A DNA stretch of 64,000 nucleotides from Kluyvera intermedia (GCF_034424175.1 NZ_CP139986.1:2542001-2606000), one strand, 5' to 3'; positions 43,145-51,907 are shown, counted from the stretch's first letter. A program made the numbers and translations. Notes: generated by a model from the sequence alone, not told the origin.

Positions 43145-44503
43145 ATGCTTTTAAAATTCCCATTACAACGATTTTTGATTTATCTGACCATTACGCTTAT
43201 TGGTACATTGTTACTCAATCATTTTTCTAATGTCGTCATCAAACATGTTCCGGCTATTGCGCCTATTCTATTTCCAACGCTGACTATTTTTCTGATGGTC
43301 TTTCATACCATGATCGCCGTCTTTATGGTCATGAAATATTCCTGTGACAAAAGCCGTCTGTATCTGGTGCCGATAGCGCTGGCCTTCGCCTCTTCAGCCT
43401 TGCTCATGCTTGGTACGTTAAAAAGCTATCCTGACTGGTTTTTATGCGGTGGCTTAAATATCACCAATTATAATGACGCGCTGATATTTTTCTCATTCCG
43501 TAATATCCTGATGGCGGTCCTTTTTATTACTTCGGTTATTCTGTATGCCTTTAAAACAAAATCCATGCATACTCGAAAAATCCATTTTATAATCATTAGT
43601 GCCATTATCCTATTTAGTCTCTCAACTATGTGGCTAGCTTGGCTATACTCGAGTAACAATCCCCTATTAAGCGTAGACTTCATTGATAATAATACCTTTA
43701 AATATTCTAATATTTGGATAACGGTTATCAACTGGTCCTTAATTGGCATATGGATACTGGCGCTGCTGATCATTTTAGTTATCACGCAATTACGCAATAT
43801 CTTTTGGTATAGCGGGGCTTTCTTTTGCTCCTGCTATATATTTACGCTATTCGTGCTGATGACAGGCCAGGACACCGCCAGCTACAGCTGGTATCAGGCT
43901 CGCCTGTTTGAAACCATTTCAACACTGTTCCTTATCTTTGTTCTGTTCTGTGATGTGTTCACACTGTACCGTCAGTCCAACACCAAATACCTGAACTCAT
44001 ACCAAAATTCTATCCGTGATCCATTAACACGACTGTACAATCGTAGCTATTTCTATGACTCATTCACCGCTTTGCAGCCGTCTATTGCGAACGGTCATCC
44101 GGTTTCGGTTATCGTCAGCGATCTTGACCATTTTAAGCGTATCAACGATAAGTACGGGCACCTACAGGGCGATAAGGTGATTCAGTTTGTCGCCAAAGTG
44201 CTCCAGGATTCCGTCCGTCAGAACGACATTGCCGCACGCATTGGTGGGGAAGAATTTGCGCTTCTGCTGGTGAACACCTCGGCTGATGTCGCACAGTCTG
44301 TGGCTGAACGTATCCGACTGGCAATTAGCCAGCACGATACTGAGAGCAGCCAAAGTCGGTTACCGGAGTCAATAACCATCAGTATGGGTGTGTTTACCGC
44401 AATTGATCTGTCGATACCGGTTGAAGAGTGTGTACGCCGAGCGGATGAAGCAATGTACCGCGCGAAAGCAGCAGGTCGAAACCGGGTCGTTATCTGGGAA
44501 TAA
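43145..44503 (+). CDS. Membrane-anchored diguanylate cyclase (GGDEF)
   Basis: 452 aa. The first roughly 280 residues form about eight to nine membrane helices, a MASE-type sensor region. The C-terminal GGDEF domain makes cyclic di-GMP. The active site is GGEEF at residues 367-371, preceded by the RxxD inhibitory site (R358-D361) at the usual five-residue spacing, and the metal/substrate motif SDLDHFKRINDKYGH is intact. So it should be active and product-inhibited. AAAAGGA precedes ATG 43145. It sits alone between slyB and slyA, where E. coli has no gene; the ligand is unknown. Confidence 0.9.
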   Translation: MLLKFPLQRFLIYLTITLIGTLLLNHFSNVVIKHVPAIAPILFPTLTIFLMVFHTMIAVFMVMKYSCDKSRLYLVPIALAFASSALLMLGTLKSYPDWFLCGGLNITNYNDALIFFSFRNILMAVLFITSVILYAFKTKSMHTRKIHFIIISAIILFSLSTMWLAWLYSSNNPLLSVDFIDNNTFKYSNIWITVINWSLIGIWILALLIILVITQLRNIFWYSGAFFCSCYIFTLFVLMTGQDTASYSWYQARLFETISTLFLIFVLFCDVFTLYRQSNTKYLNSYQNSIRDPLTRLYNRSYFYDSFTALQPSIANGHPVSVIVSDLDHFKRINDKYGHLQGDKVIQFVAKVLQDSVRQNDIAARIGGEEFALLLVNTSADVAQSVAERIRLAISQHDTESSQSRLPESITISMGVFTAIDLSIPVEECVRRADEAMYRAKAAGRNRVVIWE

Positions 44504-44510
44504 GAAATAA

Positions 44511-44538
44511 AAAAACCCGCGAACTTCGCGGGTTTTTT
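44511..44538. terminator. Bidirectional terminator between the cyclase gene and slyA
   Basis: Arms AAAAACCCGCGA/TCGCGGGTTTTT with a 3-nt loop. A-tract and T-tract on the two sides let it serve both convergent genes. Confidence 0.92.
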
Positions 44539-44545
44539 GGGGTTA

Positions 44546-44986
44546 TCAATCGCGTGATTGTAACTCGATGATGTTTTGTTCCAGTTTACGGATAAGCGAG
44601 GTCAACAGCCCCAACTCCTCAGCAGAAATGCCCGCCAGGATATCACCACGCGTGTGGCTAATCACCGCTTCCATCTCTTGAATCAGGGGCTCCGCTTTCT
44701 CCGTTAACTTAATACGTTTGGCACGACGGTCATTCGCACAGGTCTGGCGAGAAATCAGGCCCTTCTCTTCCAATTGGTCCAATGTACGAACCAGTGACGG
44801 CTGCTCAATGCCGATCGCTTTAGCCAGTTGGATTTGCGATTGATCGGGTGGTAGCTGATGAATATTATGCAGCGTCACCCAGTGCGTTTGCGTCAGTTCC
44901 AGAGGTTTTAGGCGATGGTCAATCAGAGCACGCCAAATGCGCACCAACCGTGCCAGATCAGAACCTAATGGCGATTCCAATTTCAT
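44546..44986 (-). CDS. slyA: MarR-family regulator SlyA
   Basis: Winged-helix dimeric regulator that counteracts H-NS at virulence and envelope genes, 146 aa from ATG 44986. The HTH and wing are IQLAKAIGIEQPSLVRTLDQLEEKGLISRQ and DRRAKRIKLT. The annotated ATG directly abuts AAGGAG, whereas TTG 44980 (residue 3) sits six bases after it, so the real start may be UUG (144 aa), as I recall being reported for slyA. A perfect SlyA target lies just upstream, implying autoregulation. Divergent from ydhIJK. Confidence 0.95.
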   Translation of the reverse strand: MKLESPLGSDLARLVRIWRALIDHRLKPLELTQTHWVTLHNIHQLPPDQSQIQLAKAIGIEQPSLVRTLDQLEEKGLISRQTCANDRRAKRIKLTEKAEPLIQEMEAVISHTRGDILAGISAEELGLLTSLIRKLEQNIIELQSRD

Positions 44987-44996
44987 CTCCTTATAA

Positions 44997-45008
44997 TTAG
45001 CTTGCTAA
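44997..45008. promoter_or_regulatory. SlyA operator
   Basis: TTAGCTTGCTAA is the exact complement of the SlyA consensus TTAGCAAGCTAA. It lies 10 bp upstream of the slyA start region. A partial copy (TTAGCAAAACAA) is near 45046. Confidence 0.85.
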
Positions 45009-45181
45009 GTTATTATGCTGATTTTAGAATAGTGTGCAGTATTTAAATTAGCAAAACAAATGAATTGCCACGTGCACGTAAAACCGCTTCATGGATTACA
45101 CTGTTACAAATGATGTTTATTTATTTCAAAACAAGACACCATGGCGAACTATAACGTCATAATTGCAAAGGATTTTTGCTT

Positions 45182-45418
45182 GTGAAGTCGAATTTCTACA
45201 TTCCCGGACTGCCGCTACAAGATCTCGTCGTGGGCGCATCAATTTATTTTCCACCTCTATTCAAAGCAGTCCTTCTCGGCTTCTTGTTATGGTTGCTTAT
45301 CCACCGAATCTTGCGTGACTGGATGTATGCCGGTGATATCTGGCATCCGCTGTTAATGGATCTCTCCTTTTTTGCCCTTTCCGTCTGCCTTGCGCTGATG
45401 ATTCTGGTCTGGTGGTAA
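45182..45418 (+). CDS. ydhI: DUF1656 (AaeX-type) small membrane protein YdhI
   Basis: 78-aa two-helix membrane protein accompanying the YdhJ/YdhK efflux pair, related to AaeX. Motifs are LPLQDLVVGASIYFPP and DIWHPLLMDLS. GTG 45182 lies nine bases after AAGGA and gives the E. coli length; TTG 45176 would be too close to that site. First gene of ydhIJK, divergent from slyA, whose product may regulate it. Confidence 0.92.
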   Translation: MKSNFYIPGLPLQDLVVGASIYFPPLFKAVLLGFLLWLLIHRILRDWMYAGDIWHPLLMDLSFFALSVCLALMILVWW

Positions 45419-45427
45419 CGTCATTCA

Positions 45428-46288
45428 ATGAAAAAGCTTAAATATTTCTCCACGCTGTTAATTGCTGCCATCGCGATCCTCGCAGTTTGGTTCGTCTGGA
45501 ACTACTACATGCAGTCGCCGTGGACCCGTGACGGTAAAATTCGCGCCGAGCAGGTCGATGTTACACCGCAGGTTTCCGGCAGCATCCTCAGTCTCAACGT
45601 CAAAGATAACCAGTTCGTGAAAGCGGGTGAGACTTTGTTCACCATTGATCCCACGCCGTGGAAAATTGCGCTTATGAACGCCGACGCAAAACTGGCGAAA
45701 GCGCAGTCCGAACTGTCCCGGGCCAGCAATGAAGCCGCGCGTCGTCGCGGCCTGTCCGCGAATGCTATCTCCGCTGAAGATCGTGAGGCCTCCAGTATGG
45801 CGTTAAAAGTGGCTCTGGCTAACGCTGACGCAGCCAAAGCCGAGCGCGCGCACGCCCACTGGCAGCTTTCACAAACCGATGTCAAAGCACCCGTTGACGG
45901 CTGGGTGACCAACCTGACCACCCGCGTGGGCAACTACGCCGCCATGGGTCACCCGGTTTTCGCACTGATCGACAGCCATTCATTTTATGTCGTGGGATAT
46001 TTTGAAGAAACCAAGCTGCGCCATATCCGCGAAGGGGATCGCGCGGATATTGTGTTATACAGCGACAACAAAAAGTTACAGGGTCACGTATCCAGTATTG
46101 GTCGGGCAATCCACGACCAAAGCCTGACGGCTGACGGTTCGTTAGTGGCCGATATCAAACCCACCATTCCCTGGGTTCGTCTGGCGCAGCGCGTTCCTGT
46201 GCGTATTCAGTTTAAATCCGTTCCGGCAGACACGTTGTTGGTTGCCGGTACGACCTGCACTGTGTCTATCGTCGGTAAAACACAATGA
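45428..46288 (+). CDS. ydhJ: HlyD-family periplasmic adaptor YdhJ
   Basis: 286-aa membrane-fusion protein with an N-terminal anchor (STLLIAAIAILAVWFVWNYYM). The lipoyl/barrel-sandwich halves (VTPQVSGSILSLNVKDNQFVKAGE and VKAPVDGWVTNL) flank an alpha-helical hairpin. Partner of YdhK in a predicted AaeAB-like efflux pump. It overlaps ydhK by 4 bp (ATGA). Substrate unknown. Confidence 0.92.
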   Translation: MKKLKYFSTLLIAAIAILAVWFVWNYYMQSPWTRDGKIRAEQVDVTPQVSGSILSLNVKDNQFVKAGETLFTIDPTPWKIALMNADAKLAKAQSELSRASNEAARRRGLSANAISAEDREASSMALKVALANADAAKAERAHAHWQLSQTDVKAPVDGWVTNLTTRVGNYAAMGHPVFALIDSHSFYVVGYFEETKLRHIREGDRADIVLYSDNKKLQGHVSSIGRAIHDQSLTADGSLVADIKPTIPWVRLAQRVPVRIQFKSVPADTLLVAGTTCTVSIVGKTQ

Positions 46289-48309
46289 TCTCTCCCGCAT
46301 TGACGTGGGCCTCATTGCCTTGGGTCAAAGCAACGTCTCCGCAGTGGCGCTATGCGCTGCGTAATACTATCGCCATGTGCCTGGCACTGAGCATCGCCTA
46401 CTGGCTGGATCTTGATGAGCCCTACTGGGCGATGACCTCGGCAGCGGTCGTCAGTTTTCCCACCGTAGGCGGCGTTATCAGTAAAAGCCTCGGCCGCATT
46501 GCCGGGAGCTTATTGGGCGCCGGCGCCGCAATTCTTATTGCCGGACACACCTTAACCGACCCTTGGTTTTTTCTGTTCGCGATGTCGGGTTGGCTGGCCT
46601 TCTGCACCTGGGCCTGCGCGATGTACACCAACAACGTCGCCTATGCATTTCAGTTAGCGGGCTACACATGCGCTATCATCGCCTTCCCAATTATCAATGT
46701 GGTCGACGCCACTAAGCTTTGGGAAATTGCCCAAGCGCGCGTTTGCGAAGTCATTGTCGGCATTCTGTGCGGTGGGTTGATGATGATGATCCTGCCCAGC
46801 ACCTCTGACGGCAGCACCCTACTAACGGCACTGAAAAATATGCACGCCCGCCTGCTGGAGCACGCCAGCATGCTGTGGCAACCGGTCACGACCGACGCTA
46901 TTCGTTCAGCACATCAGAGCGTTATCAGCCAGATTCTGACCATGAACCTACTACGCATTCAGGCGTTCTGGAGCCACTATCGGCTTCGCCGACAGAATAC
47001 GCTGCTCAACTACCTGCTTCATCAGCAGCTACGCCTGACCAGCGTTATCTCCAGCCTCCGCCGTCTGATGATGAACTGGCCCGACGCGCCACCCACAATT
47101 CGTCCGGTGCTCGAACAATTACTGCAGGCGCTGGCGCAGCCCAACTGTGATGCCTATACGGTCGCCCGTATCATTGCGCCACTGGCTCCCACGGATCCGC
47201 AAAACTACCGCCACCACGCCTTCTGGCACCGTCTGCGCTACTTCTGCCGACTGTATCTCACCACCAGCCACTGGCTGCATCGGCTGGAAAACGCCTCTGT
47301 GGTTACCGAATTTTCCGTTCCTGCGGCTCCCGCGCTGATGCGACACACGGATCATGCAGAAGCCGCCTGGAGCGGTATCCGAACGTTCTTTGCTTTAGTT
47401 AGCGTTGGCGCTTTAAGTATTAGCACCCAATGGGAATCAGCCGCGGCGGCATTAACGCTGGCGGCAATCTGCTGCGTGTTGTACTCCAACGTACCGTCCC
47501 CCTACAGTTCATTAACCTTATTGCTTCGCACGTTGGTACTGCTCTCCATTTTCAGCTTTGGCGTCAAATTTGGTCTGATGGTGCAGATAAGCGACCTGTG
47601 GCAATTTATGCTGTTCTTGTTCCCGCTACTGTTGACGATGCAGTTGCTGAAGCTACAAATCCCTAAACAAGCCAGGCTGTGGGGATCGCTCATTGTCTTT
47701 ATGGGGTCGTTTATCGCCGTCACCAATCCGCCAGTCTATAACTTTGCCGATTTTCTCAATGATAATCTGGCGAAAATTATCGGCGTCGGACTGGCCTGGC
47801 TGGCTTTTGCCGTGCTAACACCGGGTTCAGATGCACGTAAGAGTCGTCGGCATATCAGAGCGTTACGGCGTCACTTTGTTGACCAGTTGAGTCGCCATCC
47901 CGACAACAGCGAGCATGACTTTGAATCCCTCGTTTATCATCATGTTAGCCAATTAAGCAGCAGCCAGGATGAACCGGCGCGCCGCTGGTTATTACGCTGG
48001 GGAGTCGTGTTGCTGAACTGTTCGCACGTGGTGTGGCAATTACGCAGTTGGGAAGCACGCTCGGATCCGCTTTCGCAGGTACGTGATATGTCTATTAGTC
48101 TGCTGCGGGATGTGATGAGTGAACGTGGGGTGCAACAACGTCCATTGGCTGCCACTTTGCAGGAATTACAGCGAATTTGCGACTCACTCTCGCACCACCA
48201 TCAACCGGCTGCCCGTGAGCTGGCTTCGATTCTGTGGCGGCTTTACTGTTCACTTTCGCAGCTTGAAACGGCGCCGACGCCCGGTACGCTAACCGAGCAA
48301 ACAGCGTAA
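46285..48309 (+). CDS. ydhK: FUSC/AaeB-family efflux transporter YdhK
   Basis: 674-aa inner-membrane protein with two sets of about five to six helices (roughly residues 25-180 and 365-520), each followed by a cytoplasmic domain: the FUSC architecture of AaeB. It probably exports aromatic or small acidic compounds, by analogy only. Translationally coupled to ydhJ. In E. coli sodC comes next on the map; here a terminator and ydhF follow directly. Confidence 0.92.
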   Translation: MISPALTWASLPWVKATSPQWRYALRNTIAMCLALSIAYWLDLDEPYWAMTSAAVVSFPTVGGVISKSLGRIAGSLLGAGAAILIAGHTLTDPWFFLFAMSGWLAFCTWACAMYTNNVAYAFQLAGYTCAIIAFPIINVVDATKLWEIAQARVCEVIVGILCGGLMMMILPSTSDGSTLLTALKNMHARLLEHASMLWQPVTTDAIRSAHQSVISQILTMNLLRIQAFWSHYRLRRQNTLLNYLLHQQLRLTSVISSLRRLMMNWPDAPPTIRPVLEQLLQALAQPNCDAYTVARIIAPLAPTDPQNYRHHAFWHRLRYFCRLYLTTSHWLHRLENASVVTEFSVPAAPALMRHTDHAEAAWSGIRTFFALVSVGALSISTQWESAAAALTLAAICCVLYSNVPSPYSSLTLLLRTLVLLSIFSFGVKFGLMVQISDLWQFMLFLFPLLLTMQLLKLQIPKQARLWGSLIVFMGSFIAVTNPPVYNFADFLNDNLAKIIGVGLAWLAFAVLTPGSDARKSRRHIRALRRHFVDQLSRHPDNSEHDFESLVYHHVSQLSSSQDEPARRWLLRWGVVLLNCSHVVWQLRSWEARSDPLSQVRDMSISLLRDVMSERGVQQRPLAATLQELQRICDSLSHHHQPAARELASILWRLYCSLSQLETAPTPGTLTEQTA

Positions 48310-48317
48310 GAGAAGAG

Positions 48318-48353
48318 AGGCAGGCGAGGATAACCGTCTGCCTTTTTATTTTT
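48318..48353 (+). terminator. Terminator of ydhIJK
   Basis: Arms AGGCAG/CTGCCT with an inner CG/CG pair, then TTTTTATTTTT. It ends at the opposing ydhF stop codon. Confidence 0.8.
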
Positions 48354-49248
48354 ACGGAACGTCGTAACCTAGCGCGGCTTTACGAATGCGGAACCACTGC
48401 TGACGCGTCATATCGAGAGATTGCGCGACAATCGCCGAACGAACGCGTTCAATTTTACCGGAGCCGATAATCGGTAAAGGCTGCGATGGCAGACGCATAA
48501 TCCACGCATACACCACCTGTTCAATGCTACCGGCATTCAGCTCATTGGCCACCTGCGCCAGCTCATCGCGTAGCGGCTGGAATTCGTCATCATTAAACAG
48601 ACGTCCACCGCCTAAACAAGACCAGGCCATCGGACGAATGCGCGCCTGTTGAAGCTGATCCAGGGTACCGTCGAGCAACGTTGGCTGGTGAATTGGTGAG
48701 ATTTCAACCTGATTGGTTGACAGCGTAAACGGCAAGCGCGATTGCAACAACGCGAACTGGGCTGGGGTGAAGTTGGACACCCCAAAGTGTCGCACTTTCC
48801 CGCTCTGGTGCAGCGAGAGGAACGCCTCAGCAACCTCATCCGCATCCATTAACGGATCCGGGCGATGGATCAGCAGCAAATCAAGCACGTCGGTCGATAA
48901 ATTGCGCAGCGACTGTTCCGCACTGTGAATGATATGGTTGCTGTCAGTGATGTAGTGCCCGAGTGCGTGTTCAGGTTTTGCGGTGGTTGCAATGCCACAT
49001 TTAGTGACAATCTCCATCCGTTCACGTAGATGCGGTGCCAGCTTCAACGCCTCACCAAAAGCTGCCTCACACTGATAGCCACCGTAGATATCCGCATGGT
49101 CAACGGTCGTCACTCCTAGATCCAGATGCTCTTCAATAAAGCTCACTAGCTGCCGAGCGGACATGTTCCACTCCATCAAACGCCAGTAACCCATCACAAA
49201 GCGCGAGAATTCTGGGCCCTGCGGCGCCAGAGTAATACGTTGAACCAT
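48352..49248 (-). CDS. ydhF: Aldo/keto reductase family protein YdhF
   Basis: 298-aa NADPH-dependent oxidoreductase with a TIM-barrel fold, substrate unknown. The catalytic tetrad appears as Asp and Tyr (TVDHADIYGGY), Lys (VTKCGIA) and His (LLIHRPDPL). The cofactor segment PIIGSGKIERV is present. ATG 49248 (MVQRITLAPQGPEF) matches E. coli; the ATG two codons upstream is not needed. Confidence 0.95.
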   Translation of the reverse strand: MVQRITLAPQGPEFSRFVMGYWRLMEWNMSARQLVSFIEEHLDLGVTTVDHADIYGGYQCEAAFGEALKLAPHLRERMEIVTKCGIATTAKPEHALGHYITDSNHIIHSAEQSLRNLSTDVLDLLLIHRPDPLMDADEVAEAFLSLHQSGKVRHFGVSNFTPAQFALLQSRLPFTLSTNQVEISPIHQPTLLDGTLDQLQQARIRPMAWSCLGGGRLFNDDEFQPLRDELAQVANELNAGSIEQVVYAWIMRLPSQPLPIIGSGKIERVRSAIVAQSLDMTRQQWFRIRKAALGYDVP

Positions 49249-49296
49249 AACCATTTCCTCTAAAAAAATTGCTATCGAGTATACGCACTTTTGCGT

Positions 49297-49536
49297 CTAA
49301 AACAGTGAGGGCTGCTGAGGTTCTTCAACATCAGTGGGTTTGCCTGCGCGTAATTTGCGCAACAAACGTTGGCGACACAGCCGCAGGACGTCCTGCTTTT
49401 GCACATCGCTCAGGTTTTGCCAGTTGAAGCGTTCATCCCGGCTACGAAAACAGCCGCGACAAAATCCCCGCTCATCTGACTGACATATTCCCCGGCACGG
49501 ACTCTGAACCGGGAAAAACTCCAGTTGCTCCGCCAC
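49297..49536 (-). CDS. ydhL: DUF1289 protein YdhL
   Basis: 79-aa small protein of unknown function. It has a clustered cysteine motif, PCRGICQSDERGFCRGCFRSRDE (four Cys), which suggests metal or iron-sulfur binding. The ends (MAEQLEFFPVQS and EPQQPSLF) match E. coli YdhL. Divergent from nemR. Confidence 0.93.
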   Translation of the reverse strand: MAEQLEFFPVQSPCRGICQSDERGFCRGCFRSRDERFNWQNLSDVQKQDVLRLCRQRLLRKLRAGKPTDVEEPQQPSLF

Positions 49537-49642
49537 GTTAGCCCCCTTTTACCTCGTCATACTCTCATTGAAGACGTTTAATCACACGCACGCAACTTTT
49601 CTCAGCATTCATGCAACTCAGGTAACCTTTTCAAAAATTCAT

Positions 49643-49671
49643 TTGCATTAGACCAATCGGTCTATTATAGT
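49643..49671 (+). promoter_or_regulatory. Promoter of nemR
   Basis: -35 TTGCAT (49643-49648), 17-bp spacer, -10 TATAGT (49666-49671). The predicted start point lies at or within a base or two of the nemR ATG at 49679. Confidence 0.7.
49649..49664. promoter_or_regulatory. NemR operator 1
   Basis: TAGACC-AATC-GGTCTA fills the spacer between the -35 and -10 of nemR, so a bound dimer would block RNA polymerase. Confidence 0.85.
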
Positions 49672-49678
49672 TCACCGC

Positions 49679-50275
49679 ATGAGCAAATCTATTGAACATG
49701 ATACCCGTGAACACATTCTGGCTACCGGCGAGCGTCTTTGTATGCATCGGGGTTTTACCGGAATGGGCTTGAGCGAACTGCTGAAGACGGCCGAGGTGCC
49801 GAAAGGATCGTTCTATCACTATTTCCGTTCAAAAGAAGCGTTTGGCGTGGCGATGCTGGAACGGCACTTTGCCGATTACCATCTGCGTTTAATCGAGCAC
49901 TTCACGCAGGGTGCCGGCAACTATCGTGATCGTCTGCTGGATTACTACCAGCATACGCTGACCCAGTTTTGTCAGCAGGGATTAATCAGCGGTTGTTTAA
50001 CCGTCAAACTCTCTGCTGAAGTGTGCGATCTATCAGAAGATATGCGCGCTGAAATGAATAAAGGTGCCAACCAGATTATGGTTTTGTTGGCACAAGCGCT
50101 GGAAAATGGTCGCCGCGAAGGCTGTCTTAACTTCTTTGGTGAAGCCAATGCCACAGCTCAGGTACTTTACTCACTGTGGTTAGGGGCAAATTTACAGGCC
50201 AAAATGGCCCGTAGCTCCGCCCCGCTCGAGAGCGCACTGACGCACGTCAGGAATCTGATTGCCGCGCCGGACTGA
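49679..50275 (+). CDS. nemR: Electrophile/hypochlorite-sensing repressor NemR (TetR family)
   Basis: 198-aa TetR-type repressor of nemRA-gloA that responds to quinones, methylglyoxal and reactive chlorine. N-terminal HTH: GFTGMGLSELLKTAEVPKGSFYHYFRSKE. The redox-sensing Cys around position 106 lies in LISGCLTVKLSAEVCD together with a second conserved Cys. ATG 49679 aligns with E. coli; the predicted transcript would carry almost no leader. Divergent from ydhL, upstream of nemA. Confidence 0.95.
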   Translation: MSKSIEHDTREHILATGERLCMHRGFTGMGLSELLKTAEVPKGSFYHYFRSKEAFGVAMLERHFADYHLRLIEHFTQGAGNYRDRLLDYYQHTLTQFCQQGLISGCLTVKLSAEVCDLSEDMRAEMNKGANQIMVLLAQALENGRREGCLNFFGEANATAQVLYSLWLGANLQAKMARSSAPLESALTHVRNLIAAPD

Positions 50276-50302
50276 TCCCGGCGTTTTTATTTCTTATATC
50301 AC

Positions 50303-50317
50303 TAGACGACCGGTCTA
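50303..50317. promoter_or_regulatory. NemR-type operator 2, between nemR and nemA
   Basis: TAGAC-GACCG-GTCTA shares both half-sites with the nemR operator (spacer of 5 counted on 5-bp arms, versus 6 in the first) and lies 13 bp before the nemA start. Confidence 0.65.
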
Positions 50318-50330
50318 CTCAGGAGTCATT

Positions 50331-51428
50331 ATGTCACAAGAAAAACTGTTCACCCCACTTAAAGTGGGTGCGGTGACCGCCCCGAACCGCGTGTTTATGG
50401 CCCCACTGACGCGTCTGCGTAGCATCGTCCCAGGCGATATTCCCACTCCCCTGATGGGTGAATATTACCGCCAGCGTGCCAGCTCTGGCCTGATTATCTC
50501 TGAAGCCACCCAGGTCTCCGCTCAAGCGAAAGGCTACCAGGGCGCTCCGGGTCTGCACAGCCCAGAACAAATTGCCGCATGGAAGAAAATCACCGCGGGT
50601 GTTCATGCTGAAGATGGCCGTATCGCCGTACAGTTGTGGCACACTGGGCGTATCTCTCACAACAGTCTGCAACCTAATGGGGAAGCACCTGTCGCGCCTT
50701 CTGCCCTGAGCGCCAATACTCGTACCTCGCTTCGTGATGAGAACGGTCATGCTATTCGTGTCGATACCTCCATGCCACGCGCACTGGAAACCAGCGAAAT
50801 TCCAGGTATCGTTAACGATTTCCGTCAGGCGATTGCTAATGCGCGCGAAGCTGGCTTCGATTTGGTTGAGCTGCACTCCGCACACGGCTACCTGCTGCAC
50901 CAGTTCCTGTCACCTTCTTCTAACCATCGTACCGATGCCTATGGCGGCAGCGTAGAAAATCGTGCCCGTTTGGTACTGGAAGTGGTTGATGCCGGGATCA
51001 AAGAATGGGGCGCTGACCGTATCGGTATCCGTGTTTCGCCAATTGGCTCCTTCCAGAACGTCGATAACGGCCCGAACGAAGAAGCGGATGCCCTTTATTT
51101 AATCGAAGAGCTGGGTAAACGCGGAATTGCTTATCTGCACATGTCCGAACCGGACTGGGCTGGCGGCGAACCGTACAGCGATGCATTCCGTGAAAAAGTC
51201 CGTGCCCGTTTCCACGGCCCAATCATTGGCGCTGGCGCTTACACGCCGGAAAAAGCAGAAGAACTTATCGAAAAAGGGTTAATTGACGCCGTTGCCTTTG
51301 GTCGCGCGTATATTGCCAACCCTGACCTGGTTGCGCGTCTGCACCACAAAGCAGATCTGAATCCACAGCACCCAGAAAGCTTCTATGGCGGCGGTGCTGA
51401 AGGTTATACCGACTACCCTACGCTGTGA
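50331..51428 (+). CDS. nemA: N-ethylmaleimide reductase NemA (Old Yellow Enzyme)
   Basis: 365-aa FMN/NADPH ene-reductase that detoxifies activated alkenes, nitro compounds and chromate. OYE motifs are QLWHTGRISH and ELHSAHGYLLHQFLSPSSNHR (active-site His/His), with the FMN loop VAFGRAYIANPDL near the end. AGGAG precedes ATG 50331. Co-transcribed with nemR and gloA in E. coli, forming an electrophile and methylglyoxal defence unit. Confidence 0.96.
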   Translation: MSQEKLFTPLKVGAVTAPNRVFMAPLTRLRSIVPGDIPTPLMGEYYRQRASSGLIISEATQVSAQAKGYQGAPGLHSPEQIAAWKKITAGVHAEDGRIAVQLWHTGRISHNSLQPNGEAPVAPSALSANTRTSLRDENGHAIRVDTSMPRALETSEIPGIVNDFRQAIANAREAGFDLVELHSAHGYLLHQFLSPSSNHRTDAYGGSVENRARLVLEVVDAGIKEWGADRIGIRVSPIGSFQNVDNGPNEEADALYLIEELGKRGIAYLHMSEPDWAGGEPYSDAFREKVRARFHGPIIGAGAYTPEKAEELIEKGLIDAVAFGRAYIANPDLVARLHHKADLNPQHPESFYGGGAEGYTDYPTL

Positions 51429-51438
51429 TCCTTCATTG

Positions 51439-51462
51439 ATAGCGGCGGCCATCCGCCGCTAT
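51439..51462. other. Intercistronic hairpin between nemA and gloA
   Basis: Perfect 10-bp arms ATAGCGGCGG/CCGCCGCTAT with a CCAT loop and no T tract. Probably an mRNA-stability or partial termination element. Confidence 0.6.
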
Positions 51463-51499
51463 ACTAGGACATTATTCATAAGTTAGGACGAGGGATATC

Positions 51500-51907
51500 A
51501 TGCGTTTACTGCATACCATGCTGCGTGTCGGCGACCTGCAACGCTCCATTGAATTTTACACCAACGTTCTGGGCATGAAGCTGCTGCGCACCAGTGAAAA
51601 TACCGAATATAAGTACTCTCTGGCATTCGTCGGTTACGGTGATGAAAGTGATACTGCGGTCATTGAACTGACCTATAACTGGGGCGTCGACAAATATGAC
51701 CTCGGTACCGCATATGGCCACATCGCCCTGAGCGTGGATAATGCGGCACAAGCCTGCGACCGCATTCGCAAAAATGGCGGCAACGTCACGCGCGAAGCCG
51801 GCCCGGTAAAAGGCGGTGCTACCGTCATCGCGTTTGTTGAAGACCCGGATGGCTACAAAATCGAGCTAATCGAAGAGAAAGATGCCGGCAAAGGTCTTGG
51901 CAACTAA
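51500..51907 (+). CDS. gloA: Lactoylglutathione lyase GloA (glyoxalase I)
   Basis: 135-aa nickel-dependent glyoxalase I that isomerises the methylglyoxal-glutathione hemithioacetal to S-lactoylglutathione. The four metal ligands are visible: His5 (LLHTML), Glu56 (VIELTYN), His74 (YGHIALS) and Glu122 (IELIEE). Last gene of nemRA-gloA, followed by a terminator. Confidence 0.97.
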   Translation: MRLLHTMLRVGDLQRSIEFYTNVLGMKLLRTSENTEYKYSLAFVGYGDESDTAVIELTYNWGVDKYDLGTAYGHIALSVDNAAQACDRIRKNGGNVTREAGPVKGGATVIAFVEDPDGYKIELIEEKDAGKGLGN

